Shown: piece after piece, positions 9,460-20,130 of the stretch
How the letters are laid out: the number at the start of each line of letters is the position of its first letter
Position numbering within the stretch: the first letter of the stretch is position 1
From: Rhodosorus marinus
Lineage: Eukaryota > Rhodophyta > Stylonematophyceae > Stylonematales > Stylonemataceae
Direction of reading: 5' to 3'
DNA length: 64,000 bases
NCBI GenBank assembly: GCA_029953675.1
Contig: JAMWBK010000005.1
Span: 124,001-188,000 of the forward strand
Position numbers and translations under genes: made by a program
Notes under the pieces: model-generated
Told to the model about the DNA's origin: nothing
The model's database searches: none
The model's input: only the letters and a program-made list of their open reading frames with translations

Positions 9460-11224
9460 TTTAATCGGAGGCTGAAAAAAAAACCCCGAGGGGAAAAAAA
9501 GACTAAGCGCGGCGAAGTACTCGCGCCTCCAACATCAAAGCGGCATTCATGCGCCACAGCAGGAAACTTAAGCGGGTAAACAACGATTGAAGACGGTCAG
9601 GGCGTTCGCGGAACAACTCCCGAAGCCAGCGAGAACCAACAGAGTCCATGAACCCAAAGCACTCAATGATCAGGGGTACCAAGCGATGTGCTAGTGCCGA
9701 AGCACGAACACCAGGGGAAGACAAAGCCCCCGCGTATTTGATCTCTTTGCGGCGTCTCATGCTGGCGGCGGCAGATCCACGGCGCTCCCCCGCAGCCGGG
9801 AGATAACGACTAGCTTGTGGGTTAGGAACAGCAAGATCAACGTATGTGGTACGGCGGCTGTCGTCACAGGTGATCACCAGGTCGGCTACACCGCGTTCAT
9901 CATTTTGAAAGTCCGCGACGGGTAAAGGTTTCTCACGTTCGATTTCCAGACCGGCTTGCCGGACTATAGGCCGAAGTTCCCGGTATAACAGGTTCAAGAT
10001 CCGTGTGTGGCGGCGGGTTCGAGCACCTTTCACCGCCGGGCAACTAGCGAGCAGGTGGGCGCCAAAATCTGCGTTGTCTTCAGTCTGAGAGCAGAGAGGG
10101 CACGACGAACCCATCTCGTACGGCCAAGGGGGCTGATGTAAGCCGAGGTATAAGCGCAGTGAAGTACGCACTTCGAAATCCGACAGTGTGAGTGGCGGAA
10201 AGGCTGGTACGGTCATGAGCCACTGAGAGCTAATAACGCCTCCAAGACTACGTAGGCGGGCGCGAGCGCGAGAAGATGAGACCATCTGCGCGAGGAGTCG
10301 GCCATATGCAGCACGGTGCAAGTCCCAAGAAAGGAGATTTTGCAGCGCATCCGTGCGTGCTTGAGCTCGGCTCCCAGCGCGCTGGGAATCATCAGGAGGA
10401 TCAACTGGAACTTCTTCTTCTGCGGCAACCACTGGGTCAATCTCCCTAGAACAGGTTCAGGCGCAGGACGAATCCCCGGGGCGGAGCCTCGAGAGCGGTC
10501 AAATACAGCTCGCCAGTCAGGAAGACGGGGTTGAACGGTTTCGGGGAGACTAGTACAGGAGTTCAGGGCGGTTTGGAGCTCCAGAAACAAGTCTTGGGCG
10601 CTTTCCGGTACGCTGGGAAGCAAGACACCCCGCGAGAGGCTCGCCATCAAATTGCGGAACTTCGAGATACCCAAGCTGCTCAAAGTGGGAAGTGCGGTTC
10701 CCCAGGCCCCTACTGCGGCTGCAGGTTGGACCACAACACGATTGCAGAGGCCCAGTCCCCCCAATCGCAATGGGAGGCCTACCTGGGCGCGCACAACATC
10801 ACAGGTGGGTCGCGGCAGAGCGCTCAGCTCTTCATCGAGAAAATACCCCAGGTCACGGAAACTTTCAGCATCCGCACGAGTGGCCAACCACCGGCCCCAA
10901 TGAGTTGGAAGTGAGCGAAGCCAATAGGTTAACCGCTGACTGCAACAATACCGAAACAGCAACAACGAGCACTGGAGAAAGCCCGGAGGTAGCCGTCGAA
11001 GCTCTGCAACCAGCTGTCTGTGCTTACCGAGGAGCTGCAGCAACTCGCCTTCAACGAAGGACGGCGACCCGTAGGGGATGCCTAAGTGGACAAAACCATC
11101 CGGTCTCCAAATATCCTGGAACGACGCAGGTACCTGCTGCTCTTGTGCAGCTACACCTCCCCAGCAGAACGATTTGTGATGATTAACCTCCAGGTCAACC
11201 CGCGAAGCCAAGGAGCGGAGACGA
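9460..11224 (-). pseudogene. RLE-B retrotransposon ORF2 C-terminal part, copy 1 (frameshifted)
   Basis: Frames 10213-11224 and 9503-10432 are one polyprotein broken by a one-base deletion: 10441-10450 reads TCTCCCTAGA where copy 2 has TCTCCCCTAG. The protein holds the RT thumb and linker (LPLRLGGLGLCNR), a zinc finger (CPLCSQ...H...C), an RRHTRILN motif and an RLE-like core (VADLVITCD...TTYVDLAVPNP). The RT catalytic box is missing because the 5' end is truncated. The 3' UTR has a C4/G4 hairpin with poly-T runs and ends in GATTAAACCATTC. Confidence 0.82.
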
Positions 11225-12300
11225 TGCATGCGAGCTCTGCGATACAGAGGCGCTTCAACCCAGAGACATCCCCCCGAATTCGCAGACTTGCCTGCGTTAC
11301 GTACCTGACGGGGAACGCTCTCAACCAACAACATCCTGACCAGCCCGTGGCGAAAGCATGGTTCAACACAAGAAACCCTCTCGAGAGAGGCACACCACAC
11401 TGCTTCGACCCGGCTGGTCACTGATCCCCTAGTCGACCCCGATCACAGAGCTCGAATCCGCTCCGCAGCAGGAGCCGGATCAGGCGCTGGCTAAGGGATT
11501 TGCCTCAATTTGGCCCCCGAAAATTGAGTGTTAAGGGAATGCATCTGAATATACGACAGTTGCTTGCGCTCCCGATTCCGGGATTGCGACGACGGAGAAG
11601 TGTACTCCGCGCAATAGTACACACCGTACAAACGTACAAAGATTCCACCCTTGTCAGACTTCGACTGTGGCAACGGCGACATGATGAGATCTGTACTGAG
11701 CTGGCGCGCTGGCTTAATAGAAGGCACTTCAGAGACTTTCAGCAAGAACCCACAGATTACTTCACAAACTCGAATCTGAGACCCGATCTGGTGGCTGTCC
11801 ACCCTCGAACATGGCAAAGATTTGCGTTCGATGTGACGGTGGTATCACCCCTACAGGCGAGACACCTACCCAAGAGCAAAGAAAATAAATGATATCAGCG
11901 AAACACGCGGAGCGCCGGAAACTTGCGCACTATAAGGACGCGATGGCGACAGAGCATCCAGACGACAACCTGATTCCTATTGCTATTGAAACCATGGGGT
12001 GGACTGGTCAGATGACACAGGATTTCCTACGAGAAGGCTGCGGCGACATGCTCACCAAGCAGTACGAGTTGAGCGATGTGAGGGCTCAACTACACAGGAC
12101 ACTTTGGTCAGGGAATGCAGAGCTTGCTTTAGGGGCTCTGCGTGTGGATCAGTCGGACCAACCACTGATCCCTTATTTTTCTTTTTATCGTAGCTAACGA
12201 CCCCGGGTTGCTGGGGTTAAACCAAACAATCTTCCCTAGAGAGTGATAGAACTAGTGTTGCGCTGCATTAGGCAGTTGCCCAGCAAAGTCCACAGTTACG
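11225..12300 (+). pseudogene. RLE-D ORF2 C-terminal part with complete 3' end
   Basis: It is related to the D copy at 34477-36160. It starts abruptly at codons for AIQRRFNPETSPRIRRL, then passes the LSREAH-equivalent region, the zinc-finger region (garbled by frameshifts between 11585 and 11650), LWQRRHDEICTELARW and the RLE motif (RPDLVAVHP...FAFDVTVVSP). A stop/frameshift at 11890 separates it from the last frame (11889-12197). The tail keeps a hairpin and the AGTTAC end at 12293-12298. Confidence 0.75.
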
Positions 12301-12425
12301 GTAGCAGCAAATTACTGCCGTTCGAAAAACCGACGAGCAACACAACCCCTGAAACGAGACCTGGCATGCGGCCGATTGGAGTCCCCGAAGTACTCAGAAA
12401 GGTGGCGACACAGTGGATCCCACTC
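12301..12425 (+). repeat. Inverted repeat arm: RT-fragment joined to the RLE-D 3' end
   Basis: The plus strand encodes an RT piece (LLPFEKP...RPIGVPEVLRKVATQW) that lies N-terminal of the RT core in RLE-A/D. It matches 12645-12768 in inverted orientation. The two arms flank ~220 bp of unassigned sequence. Confidence 0.6.
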
Positions 12426-12644
12426 GATCACACGTCGGTAACCGATCGAAGACGCGCAAACGAAGACTTCAACTTTTCATCAGGGACATCCACTCTGTAG
12501 ACCTCTGCAATACAGCAAGGGAGATTTCAAAATCTCAACCCTCCAGACTGCCAGTTTCTACCTTTCCTCTCAAGTGATTACTTTTGTTTTGTCAAAGACT
12601 AGAAATACACACATTCTCCCAACGCAGTCCGTGACAATCTGTAA

Positions 12645-12768
12645 CCAATCGAAGGATCCACTGTGTCGCCACCTTTCTGAGTACAATCGGCCCTATGCCA
12701 GGTCTCGTTTCAGGGGTTGCGTTGCTCGTGGGTTTTTCGAACGGCAGTAATCTGCTGCTAAGGTAACC
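12645..12768 (-). repeat. Inverted repeat arm: RT-fragment joined to the RLE-A 3' end
   Basis: This is the minus-strand counterpart of 12301-12425, with small differences (for example a short deletion near the VPEV codons). It abuts the 3' end of the A copy at 12769. Confidence 0.6.
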
Positions 12769-14222
12769 GTAAAATTTACTTTGCAGCTGCCTATGCAGCG
12801 TAACACTACGTCTAATCCTATCTAGGGGAATACTTACTCGAACCCCGCTACCGGGGTCTCATGCTACGTTCTAAAGAAAAAACAGGCACCAGTGGATTCT
12901 CCAACTGGCCTACGCGCAAAGCGCCTAGCGCTATCTCGGCATTACCTCGCCAAAGTTGCCGGTTTATCTGCGATCTTATCTCGCTCAGTTCTAGGCTCCG
13001 GTGCAACAAATGCTTGCAGCTGTCCCACAGAAACTCCTGTGCCATCGGTCCAGTCCGCCCTATCGTTCGAAATGTTTCTATTGCAATTGGGATGAACTTG
13101 TCATCCGGGTGTTCTATCGTCATCGCCTCCTTGTAGTGCGCTTTCTTCCACCTCTCTGCACAGATTGCTGCATATCCACTCTCCTCCTGACTACGCCTCA
13201 GATACTTCCCTTGCAAAGGAGACACAACCGTCACGTCCAGCGCACACCGTTGAAATGTCCTCGGATGCGTAGCAATGATGTCTGGCCGTAGCCCGTAGTT
13301 TTCAAAGTACTTCTCTGGCTCCTGTTCGATGTCCACAAAGTTCCACCTGTTCAGCCACCTTGCGATCTCTGTGCATATCTCGTCATGCCTACGTTGCCAC
13401 AGGCCAGTCGACGTGGGGCAATGATGAAAGCGTTGTACTCCGTTTGCACCGTGTTTACCACGGCATCGAGTACACTTTTCCGTAGCCCGCAGCCCCGGAA
13501 TCGGTAGCCCCAGTAGTTGTCGGATAATCACCTGCATTTCGATCGAGCTCAGCTTTTTCGGCTCCAACGTCGGCAGTTCTCGCAACCAGACTCCCGATCC
13601 AGAGCCGGCCGCCGGACCTGATTCGAGCACGATGTTCGGCGGAGATGCGCGGATTGTTAACCAGGCGTTGGAATGCGGAATGGTGTGCCTCCCGAGAGAG
13701 AGTTTGTTGTGTAGAACCATTATTCCAATCGCCTGTGTCTTCTGGAGCGTCTCCTGGGGGGTTTTCCCTCGTCTGCTGCAGGGTGACCAGTCTTTTAATC
13801 CGCAGCGGAGTTTCGGGGCGCAGCCTCGCTCGAGCAGATGATTGTATCTGGTCTGCGAGGTGTTCTGTGGACCATTGTAGTCGTGTCTCGGTGTTCGTAG
13901 CCGGAGTTATGTCTGGATAAACACGCCTCTGCAGCTCAGCGATGTAAGGCCAGTCGCCTGTATTGCTTCGAAAGGTATTTGTCCAAGCCGAGTAGTAAGC
14001 GATAGGCTGGATACGCCGTCGAGTAGCGAACCCCAACTCCCCCACCGGCAAGGCAGCGCAATCTGTTCCCAGATGTGTCCCAGGTACTCCTCGTCCTCCA
14101 TGCCACAGGTAGCAAGGCCTCCGAGCAAGTTTTCCAGATTACATCTCGTCATGGTATCCGCCTCCCTTGCCAGACTGCGGCCGAACGGGTAGGCTAGGCA
14201 TCGTAGCAGATAATCTGGACTT
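12769..14222 (-). pseudogene. RLE-A ORF2 C-terminal part (3' portion of the A copy split by RLE-C)
   Basis: Frames 13455-14051 and 12848-13720 carry the post-RT region, zinc finger (CTRCRGKHG...RFHHC), HDEICTEIARWL and RLE (RPDIIATHP...ALDVTVVSP), ending RSMRPR and the normal tail. A frameshift near 13610 splits the frame. The 5' edge at 14222, at codons for DYLLRC, meets the 3' end of RLE-C. The upstream part of the same copy lies at 19111-19928. Confidence 0.8.
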
Positions 14223-14264
14223 TACTAGCATAGCCTGAAGCGCTACGCAAGGCGTGAAGATGAA

Positions 14265-17200
14265 CTAATAACTAGGGAGGGAAGTATGCAACCCCAGGCG
14301 CCGATGGCGCGCCTCGGAAAGCATGTCGCTGGAATATCGCCAAAGGGAGACACTTAAACGCCTCAAGAGCGCCAAATATTCACAGTAGGATGCTCGGCAA
14401 AACATTTCCCGCAACCACTCTAAACCCGACTTTATCTCACGCACCGACCAAAGCTTTCCACACAATGAATGGCTGGAACCACGGTGAGAGCGACCCTCAG
14501 CGCAAAGGCAGACTGGCCATGCTCTCAGCATACCGTCGTTCCTTAACTCTTCGAAGGGCTGAAGCCGCGGCCCCGGCGGCGGGCGGCTGCGGTGAGGTGG
14601 GCGCTGGCCACGGGGCAGGTAATCGCAAGGTCCACATATGTTGAGCGTCTGGCAGCAGCGTCGGAGACGAGGAGATCGGCTATACAACGGGGCGGTGCAG
14701 AGTCCGGAGAGTTGATCTGGGCAGTTCCGACTTCAGCACCCCTCAACCAGTTATGCCCTATCCGGAGTCAAAAATTGCCGCTGAGGGATGTACTTGAGGC
14801 GAGTGTGACGCCTCGTACGGAGAAATTCCTCGCAAGCCAGTCCGCAGGAACCCAGGAAGTGGCTAGCCACAAGCGTCAATCCGGCTCTCAGCATCCCTGA
14901 CAGAAAGACGGCCGGATTAGAGTGCCACGGAGCCCGTGTGGCAACCGAGATAGATCCGTGCGGCAGAACCGGAACTGGTGTGCCATCGAGACGATGACTC
15001 CAATGACGACGGTAGAGTGGTAAACCACAGAGGAGTGCGGAGAGGTATCGGCCTCCCCATGCCGCGGAGACGAGGCGGCAGTGGTAGGCGGCGTGGAGGA
15101 AGGAGGAATTTCCTCCGAGACATGACTGTGTGAGCCGGCACTGTATGTTGGCCCCAGGTGAGGGCTATGTTGAATCACAATCAGTGCGGGAGCTCCACAA
15201 TCGGCTCAAACCCGGGTAGTCTGCAACAGGGGACCCGGGGCTAGCTCTCTCCGTCATCGGCAAGAACTCGGTCGAGGGGACAATCCTCAATCGCTTCAGC
15301 TCGTCCCCATAACAGCTCCCCTCCAGGAACGAAAGCGTGGACCCGGATTTTTGCGTCCGGCACGGCGTTGCACCTCCTGAACGCGTGTTGAAGACCATCA
15401 TAAATTGGCTGGTCAAAAAGCGGGGGCGGCAGGGGGTCACTGGATCCTTCGCGTTGGTCAAAGCCTCGAGCCAAGAGGCAGGCACTTCTTCGCATCTGGA
15501 AGGTCACCAACGTTCGCAGCGTCGGTAGCCCCAGGAGGCAAACTCGCCGCTGGCGAAGCATACCAGCCCACTGGTCTCCTCGCGACGCCGAATCCCCCTC
15601 TTGCAATCGCAACGGTAGAGCGATCTTTGCACGGATAAAGTCCCTGTCGGGAGCAGCTTCGAAGATCGAGGGGCTCATCCAAGAGCGTTCCCCAGTGTTG
15701 CAGGGTCATTTCGTCGGCTTTAGCCGCGATCCACGAGCCCCAAGCTGGAGGCAGGCTGCGCAACCAGTAGTTGAGTCTGGGAGCGGCACAAAAGCGGGAA
15801 AGCAAGCAGGCCGATTGCAGCATGCTGTCGGGTAGGTGCTCAATGGCGTCGGTGAGTTGCTTGTGCCGTGCCAAAACTCGCTCGCAGGATGCTTGGACAA
15901 AGTTGTCAGTCCCCAATCCGACGCCGTGGTGTTCGAACCCTTCACGTTCGCTGATTAGTCGCAGAGTGGGTGGCAGAGAGTTCAGCGACACGTCCCTCGG
16001 GGGTAGAAAGCGACATTTTTCTGTTTCCACAGTCAAACCGACGCGACGTGCAATCGCTTCGATCGCGGTCAGTCCCCTAGCCAGGGTGTCAGGGGTGCCC
16101 AGCAATGTTACGTCATCGTGGTACGCGCAGATTCGAAGATCCGAGACCTCAGTCGAAAGACGTAAAAGTACGAGCCGTAGGGCACAGGCATGAAGAAGAG
16201 GTCCGCAAGGGTCGCCTTGTTGGACGCCAGTATGTGCTTGAAAAACAGTGCCCTCCGGTGTCAAGTAGGGGAGGCTCTCCCCTCCGTAAATACCCGATAG
16301 AAACGGCCACGCCTCCGGAAACACACGTCGGAGCACCTCTAGCGCATGCGTCCGCGACACGCTGTTGAATGCGTTCCGGAAATCAACCACCAAGACTCCC
16401 CACTCCGGCCTACTGGCGCGTTCTAGCTCGATCCCATGGGTGATCAGTTCACAACCCCCAGAGAATCCCACCCCTACTTGCAAGGGCGCCATAAAAGCTG
16501 TGACGCGCTGGCGAAGGCGCTGGCATAGCCACCTCCCGGCTAACTTCCGTAGGCTCTCCACCATCCCGATCGGCCGGAGACGCGGGTGGGCCGGCTGGTG
16601 GTCAGGTTTCGTGAGCAAGCAAAGCTGTGCCTGCCGGAGATGTTCCCATGGCGCAGACGCACCCGATACGCCCTGGAACAACTTGTTAAGGATCCTCAGA
16701 AGCGCGCTCTGGCCAGGCTGGCTCAGGGCCTGCAATAGCTCTGTTCTTAGTCCGGAGGGTCCGGGACAGCGTCCCCGACGCGAGGTACGAAGCAAATCCT
16801 CCAGGTCAGACTCACTGAGCGTCAGATCGATGCGAAACCTGGCCAACTCCGGACGGTCCAAGAATACCTCGAATTCAGGGGACAAATCCACGTCGGACTC
16901 AGGGAACAAAGACGACACCGTCTGGGCGAGACTATCATCGTAGGGGAGGACAGGCGCCTGGCCCTCCAAAACCCGCGCCGCTCGACTTAAATCGCCCACT
17001 GCTACCAATTTCTGTACTCGAGCCGGCACGGGCGACACTGTGCCATGCCGAGTCCGACGGGCGGATGGTGCTGACGACGCCAAATAGCTGCGCTGTAGTA
17101 CTTCGAAGTCTCCCTTCAAGAACAGGGCCAGTCGGTCTCGTACTCGCCATCTGCGCTCCAATGTGTGAATGGGGGCCAGAATCAGGCGCGGCATGACCCC

Positions 17201-17437
17201 CAGAAAAACCCAAATGACTGTGTCCCGAATGTTGCGAGCCAGGCTCGTGAAGATGAAATCGAGAATGGTTCCAGCTACTAGAAGGTCTCCACGAGGAAGG
17301 ACGACTGGGGGAATGCCCCCACGGAGGGGAAGCGAGCCTCCTTCCAAAGAAATCCACCGCCGGAGCCAACTCCGAAAACGCGTACGCCAAATGCCCCAGT
17401 CTCCGCCCTCCTTCAGGACATAAGACTGTAGATCCAT
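14265..17437 (-). pseudogene. RLE-C ORF2: reverse transcriptase and restriction-like endonuclease, frameshifted
   Basis: The first 659 codons (15458-17437) are open and contain the RT: PGPSGLR, RPIGMVESLRKL, VVDFRNAFNS, GVQQGDPCGP and the catalytic AYHDDV box. The frame then shifts several times (pieces at 15241-15678, 15165-15485, 14888-15178, 14543-14746 and 14265-14687). The last two pieces have the RLE core (CIADLLVSD...STYVDLAI) and the conserved end (LEWLREMF...SLWRYSSDML). The intact C-terminus of the same family is at 46336-47307. No N-terminal zinc fingers of the R2 type are visible. Confidence 0.85.
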
Positions 17438-17468
17438 AGGCTGCGACCTCGCAGCCGTGCCTGGAGCG

Positions 17469-18668
17469 CTAATCGTGCTTCTCCCCCTTAGACCCGGGGG
17501 AGTCGGTACTCGCTCTCTTACCTCCTATCCGCACCAAAGTCGTGAGCCGCCCACTCCGCGAGGCTCGCGGAACGGATCCCGCGGGCTTCAGCAAAGTAAC
17601 CTGGGCGTCCTCCACCGCCATGCCCTCAGTCTGCTCCCCTTCCTCACCACTCTCGCTGGAAGTAGTGCTGGAAGCAGAGCCCTCCAAAATACCCACCCGC
17701 TGCAGCTCTGTCTTGTAGCGCGAAGTCAGCACAAGTCGCCTCTCCAGATCGAAGAAACTGGAAACCGCCATGCGCAGGTGACGAGGGCCCGACCGGAACC
17801 GCTCCAACAAGATCCTCTCAAGGCGCTGAATCCGTAGCCAATGGATCGCTGCCGCCTTCACGCTGCTCTCATGCTCAGAGAGCCCTGCCGTTTCTCCTGG
17901 AGACAGGAAATTGCCCGAGAAACGGTCAAAATCGAAGTGCAAAACCACCTGCGGGTTGCAGCGCAGCCACCGGGCGCTCTCAGGCCACTGCTCGGTAGGC
18001 TTCGCCAGCAAGGCCTCCAGGTACTTGGCGGCGGTTGCGGAGACCAAAAACAGCACATCGCGGCCCTCATAGTTTGCGAAGAAGAAATCACCCCGGCTGC
18101 ACCCTAACGATTCCGCAAAAGTGTCCCGGAAGTCTCGCATAGACGGAACCTGTCCTCGTGTAGTCTGGGGCCGGACATTTCGCACCCACAGAAATTGGAG
18201 AGTGGTCTCCACAGGTCCATCCTGATGCTCGCGAGATGGTATGAAACGGAGCATAGCCGCCGTACGTGTGGCAGTGGTGCCCTTCCGCAAGACTGATGCG
18301 TACGAAGCACCCCCCTTGCGGCCACCACGTGCCCCCGAAGTAGCCGGGAGCTGGTGACCACCTGAGGGCTGGTCCAAGAGAGGGAAGTCCACAGCTGCAG
18401 TCTCCTCCACACCGGTTGCCGCACAGTCACCACCACCATTGCCTCGAGTCCCCGAGCGCTGAAGCGCGTTTTGGCCCGGCCTGCCGCTCCCCAACGTCGT
18501 ACTGTCCCGCGCAGAAGCAACAGCCCTCGCCTGTCCCGGGACAGGTTCATGTTGATTGACCGGATGTTGACTGCCTTCAGCCAATCCTGCCACTCTGGGG
18601 CAATTCAAATTCTCGTCCGAATTTGAATTTGACCTGGCCAGCAATCCCGATTCCAGCCCACCTCCCAC
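17469..18668 (-). CDS. RLE-C ORF1 protein, function unknown
   Basis: This is an intact 399-codon frame directly upstream of ORF2, with a 31-base gap. The N-terminal ~130 residues are low-complexity. The central part (VRNVRP, then FRDTFAESLG and a hydrophobic block) is spaced like the ORF1 proteins of RLE-A at 33076-34134 and 28292-29604 (LRNVRPP, then LCRALG). I infer that the ORF1s are distant homologues with a nucleic-acid-binding or Gag-like role. No zinc knuckle is present. The C-terminal tail is acidic and Ser-rich, then basic. Confidence 0.65.
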   Translation of the reverse strand: MGGGLESGLLARSNSNSDENLNCPRVAGLAEGSQHPVNQHEPVPGQARAVASARDSTTLGSGRPGQNALQRSGTRGNGGGDCAATGVEETAAVDFPLLDQPSGGHQLPATSGARGGRKGGASYASVLRKGTTATRTAAMLRFIPSREHQDGPVETTLQFLWVRNVRPQTTRGQVPSMRDFRDTFAESLGCSRGDFFFANYEGRDVLFLVSATAAKYLEALLAKPTEQWPESARWLRCNPQVVLHFDFDRFSGNFLSPGETAGLSEHESSVKAAAIHWLRIQRLERILLERFRSGPRHLRMAVSSFFDLERRLVLTSRYKTELQRVGILEGSASSTTSSESGEEGEQTEGMAVEDAQVTLLKPAGSVPRASRSGRLTTLVRIGGKRASTDSPGSKGEKHD

Positions 18669-19110
18669 CTAGCTTCTTGGTGAGCTGAGGGAGCACTCCA
18701 CGATCACTCGCAGCCGTGATCAGGCTGGAGACAGCGGAGATAAGTGCACGCGCCTGGGTGCCAGAAGCGCCTTCCAAGTCAACCTCGGAAGAAAACGTGC
18801 CGCAGCTGAGGCGAACACGGAGTCCCCACCTGGCAGTGCCTCCTTGGGAGGAGGCTCCGTCGAGCGCGGAGATATCCCTACCATCCTGAGGGAATCCGCA
18901 AAGGAAACGTTGCACCACCAATATGAAACCGCACCGAGAGAATAATCGACCAAACCCAACCCAAATAGGAAAGGCCCCGCAACACACCCACCCGGAAGAC
19001 AGAAGTGGTTGCAAATACAAACGACGCCCCGCGGAAAATCGAGGGGAAGGCGTACCAGAGGAAGCGCTTCCCGTAAACGAACACGCTCGCGACCGAAAAA
19101 GAAACATAAT

Positions 19111-19928
19111 CTAGCCGCGTTTCAGCTCAGTACCTGAACAATGCGACCTGTGCGTTAAGTTCATGTTGCGGTAGCTGGGCGATTTCCTTGATGACCTTTT
19201 CGTGCTTATTTTGAAGCGCACGGCACTCGTGCTCGATATATTCCCGGTTTCCTATCGGGATCGAATGGATAGTGACGCCTTCTCGGGTAACTTGTATGTC
19301 AGGTATCTCGCGATTGATGACTCGCGCCGTCGTCAAAGGCTCGGCCGTATAGCGTGCATTTGTTGAGTTGTAGGCGGGCCCCAAGAGATGGGAGCATGGT
19401 TCGGCTCCAGGCTAGTGCTTGCTTCAGTTCCTGCAGGGGTCCCACGATCGTAATATGGTCATGGATAGCGACAATCGTTAGATCAGAGAACTTTGTTCGC
19501 AGAGCTTTTAGGAACGGTGCGAGTGCTAGTGCATGTAGCACCGGCCCAAGAGGGTCTCCCTGTTGTACTCCCGTAGCTGCTTGGAGCGTCAGTCGTGAGT
19601 GTTCCGTTTGGTTCTCTCCAGGTGCAGAGCGCCAGCCGCAAAGCGTCGGCGAGTCCGCTGCGTCGCTTCCGTACCCAAGTCTGTAGACCACCGCAAGCTC
19701 CGGAAAGTGCTGGTCCACGAGTTTCTTGGCGAGGCGTTGATCAATCCTGTTGAATGCATTCTCGAGGTCAAGCCTAAGCACCACCGCGTCTGGTTCACAT
19801 GACAGATGGGCCTGGATCGCGTGAAGTGAGCGTTCGCATCCGCCACTGACTCCGATTCCTAGTTGTAATGGCACCAGGAGCGTGCGCACCCTGTCGATCA
19901 CCGCGCGAAGGGTCCATTGAGTCGCCAC
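19111..19928 (-). pseudogene. RLE-A reverse transcriptase core (5' portion of the A copy split by RLE-C)
   Basis: The frame at 19299-19925 has RT motifs LRKVATQW, RLDLENAFNRI, GVQQGDPLGP and AIHDH. The second catalytic Asp of the usual AIHDD is His, so this RT is inactive. A frameshift near 19310 is followed by codons up to AQVALFRY and CGGCTAGATTAT (RLDY), where RLE-C begins. The 5' edge at 19928 meets the ankyrin-like gene. Confidence 0.8.
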
Positions 19929-20130
19929 TTTTCGCAAAGAAGAAATGGCCAAGTGGTTGTCACAAGCGAACGACGACGATTGGAGCGTCCTTCATATTTG
20001 TGCCTATCACCAGGAGAAGGGAGAGACGTTGATAAAGTTGCTGGAGTATGGGGGAAAGTATTTACCCCAAGAAGAAATGGCCAAGTGGTTGGCACACGTC
20101 AACAACGACGATTGGAGCGTCCTTCAAGTT
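19929..20130 (+). pseudogene. Ankyrin-like repeat gene, 5' remnant
   Basis: One and a half copies of a 132-bp (44-codon) unit encode EEMAKWLSH, DDWSVLHICA and EKGETLIKLLEYGG. The spacing of hydrophobic residues and the LHICA / LLEYGG pair resemble ankyrin repeats, with longer units than the usual 33. It begins abruptly at the end of an RLE-A fragment and is cut at 20130 by RLE-B copy 2. It continues at about 21941. Confidence 0.6.

Larger units (their letters stand above)
14223..19108 (-). mobile_element. RLE-C non-LTR retrotransposon, nearly full length
   Basis: A ~440-nt leader (18669-19108), ORF1 (17469-18668), ORF2 (17437 down to about 14265) and a 3' UTR ending GCTATGCTAGTAAAG make a ~4.9-kb unit. 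It is flanked by the two halves of one RLE-A copy. AGATTAT occurs at both joins, consistent with a short target duplication. ORF2 is damaged, so the copy is dead. Confidence 0.8.
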
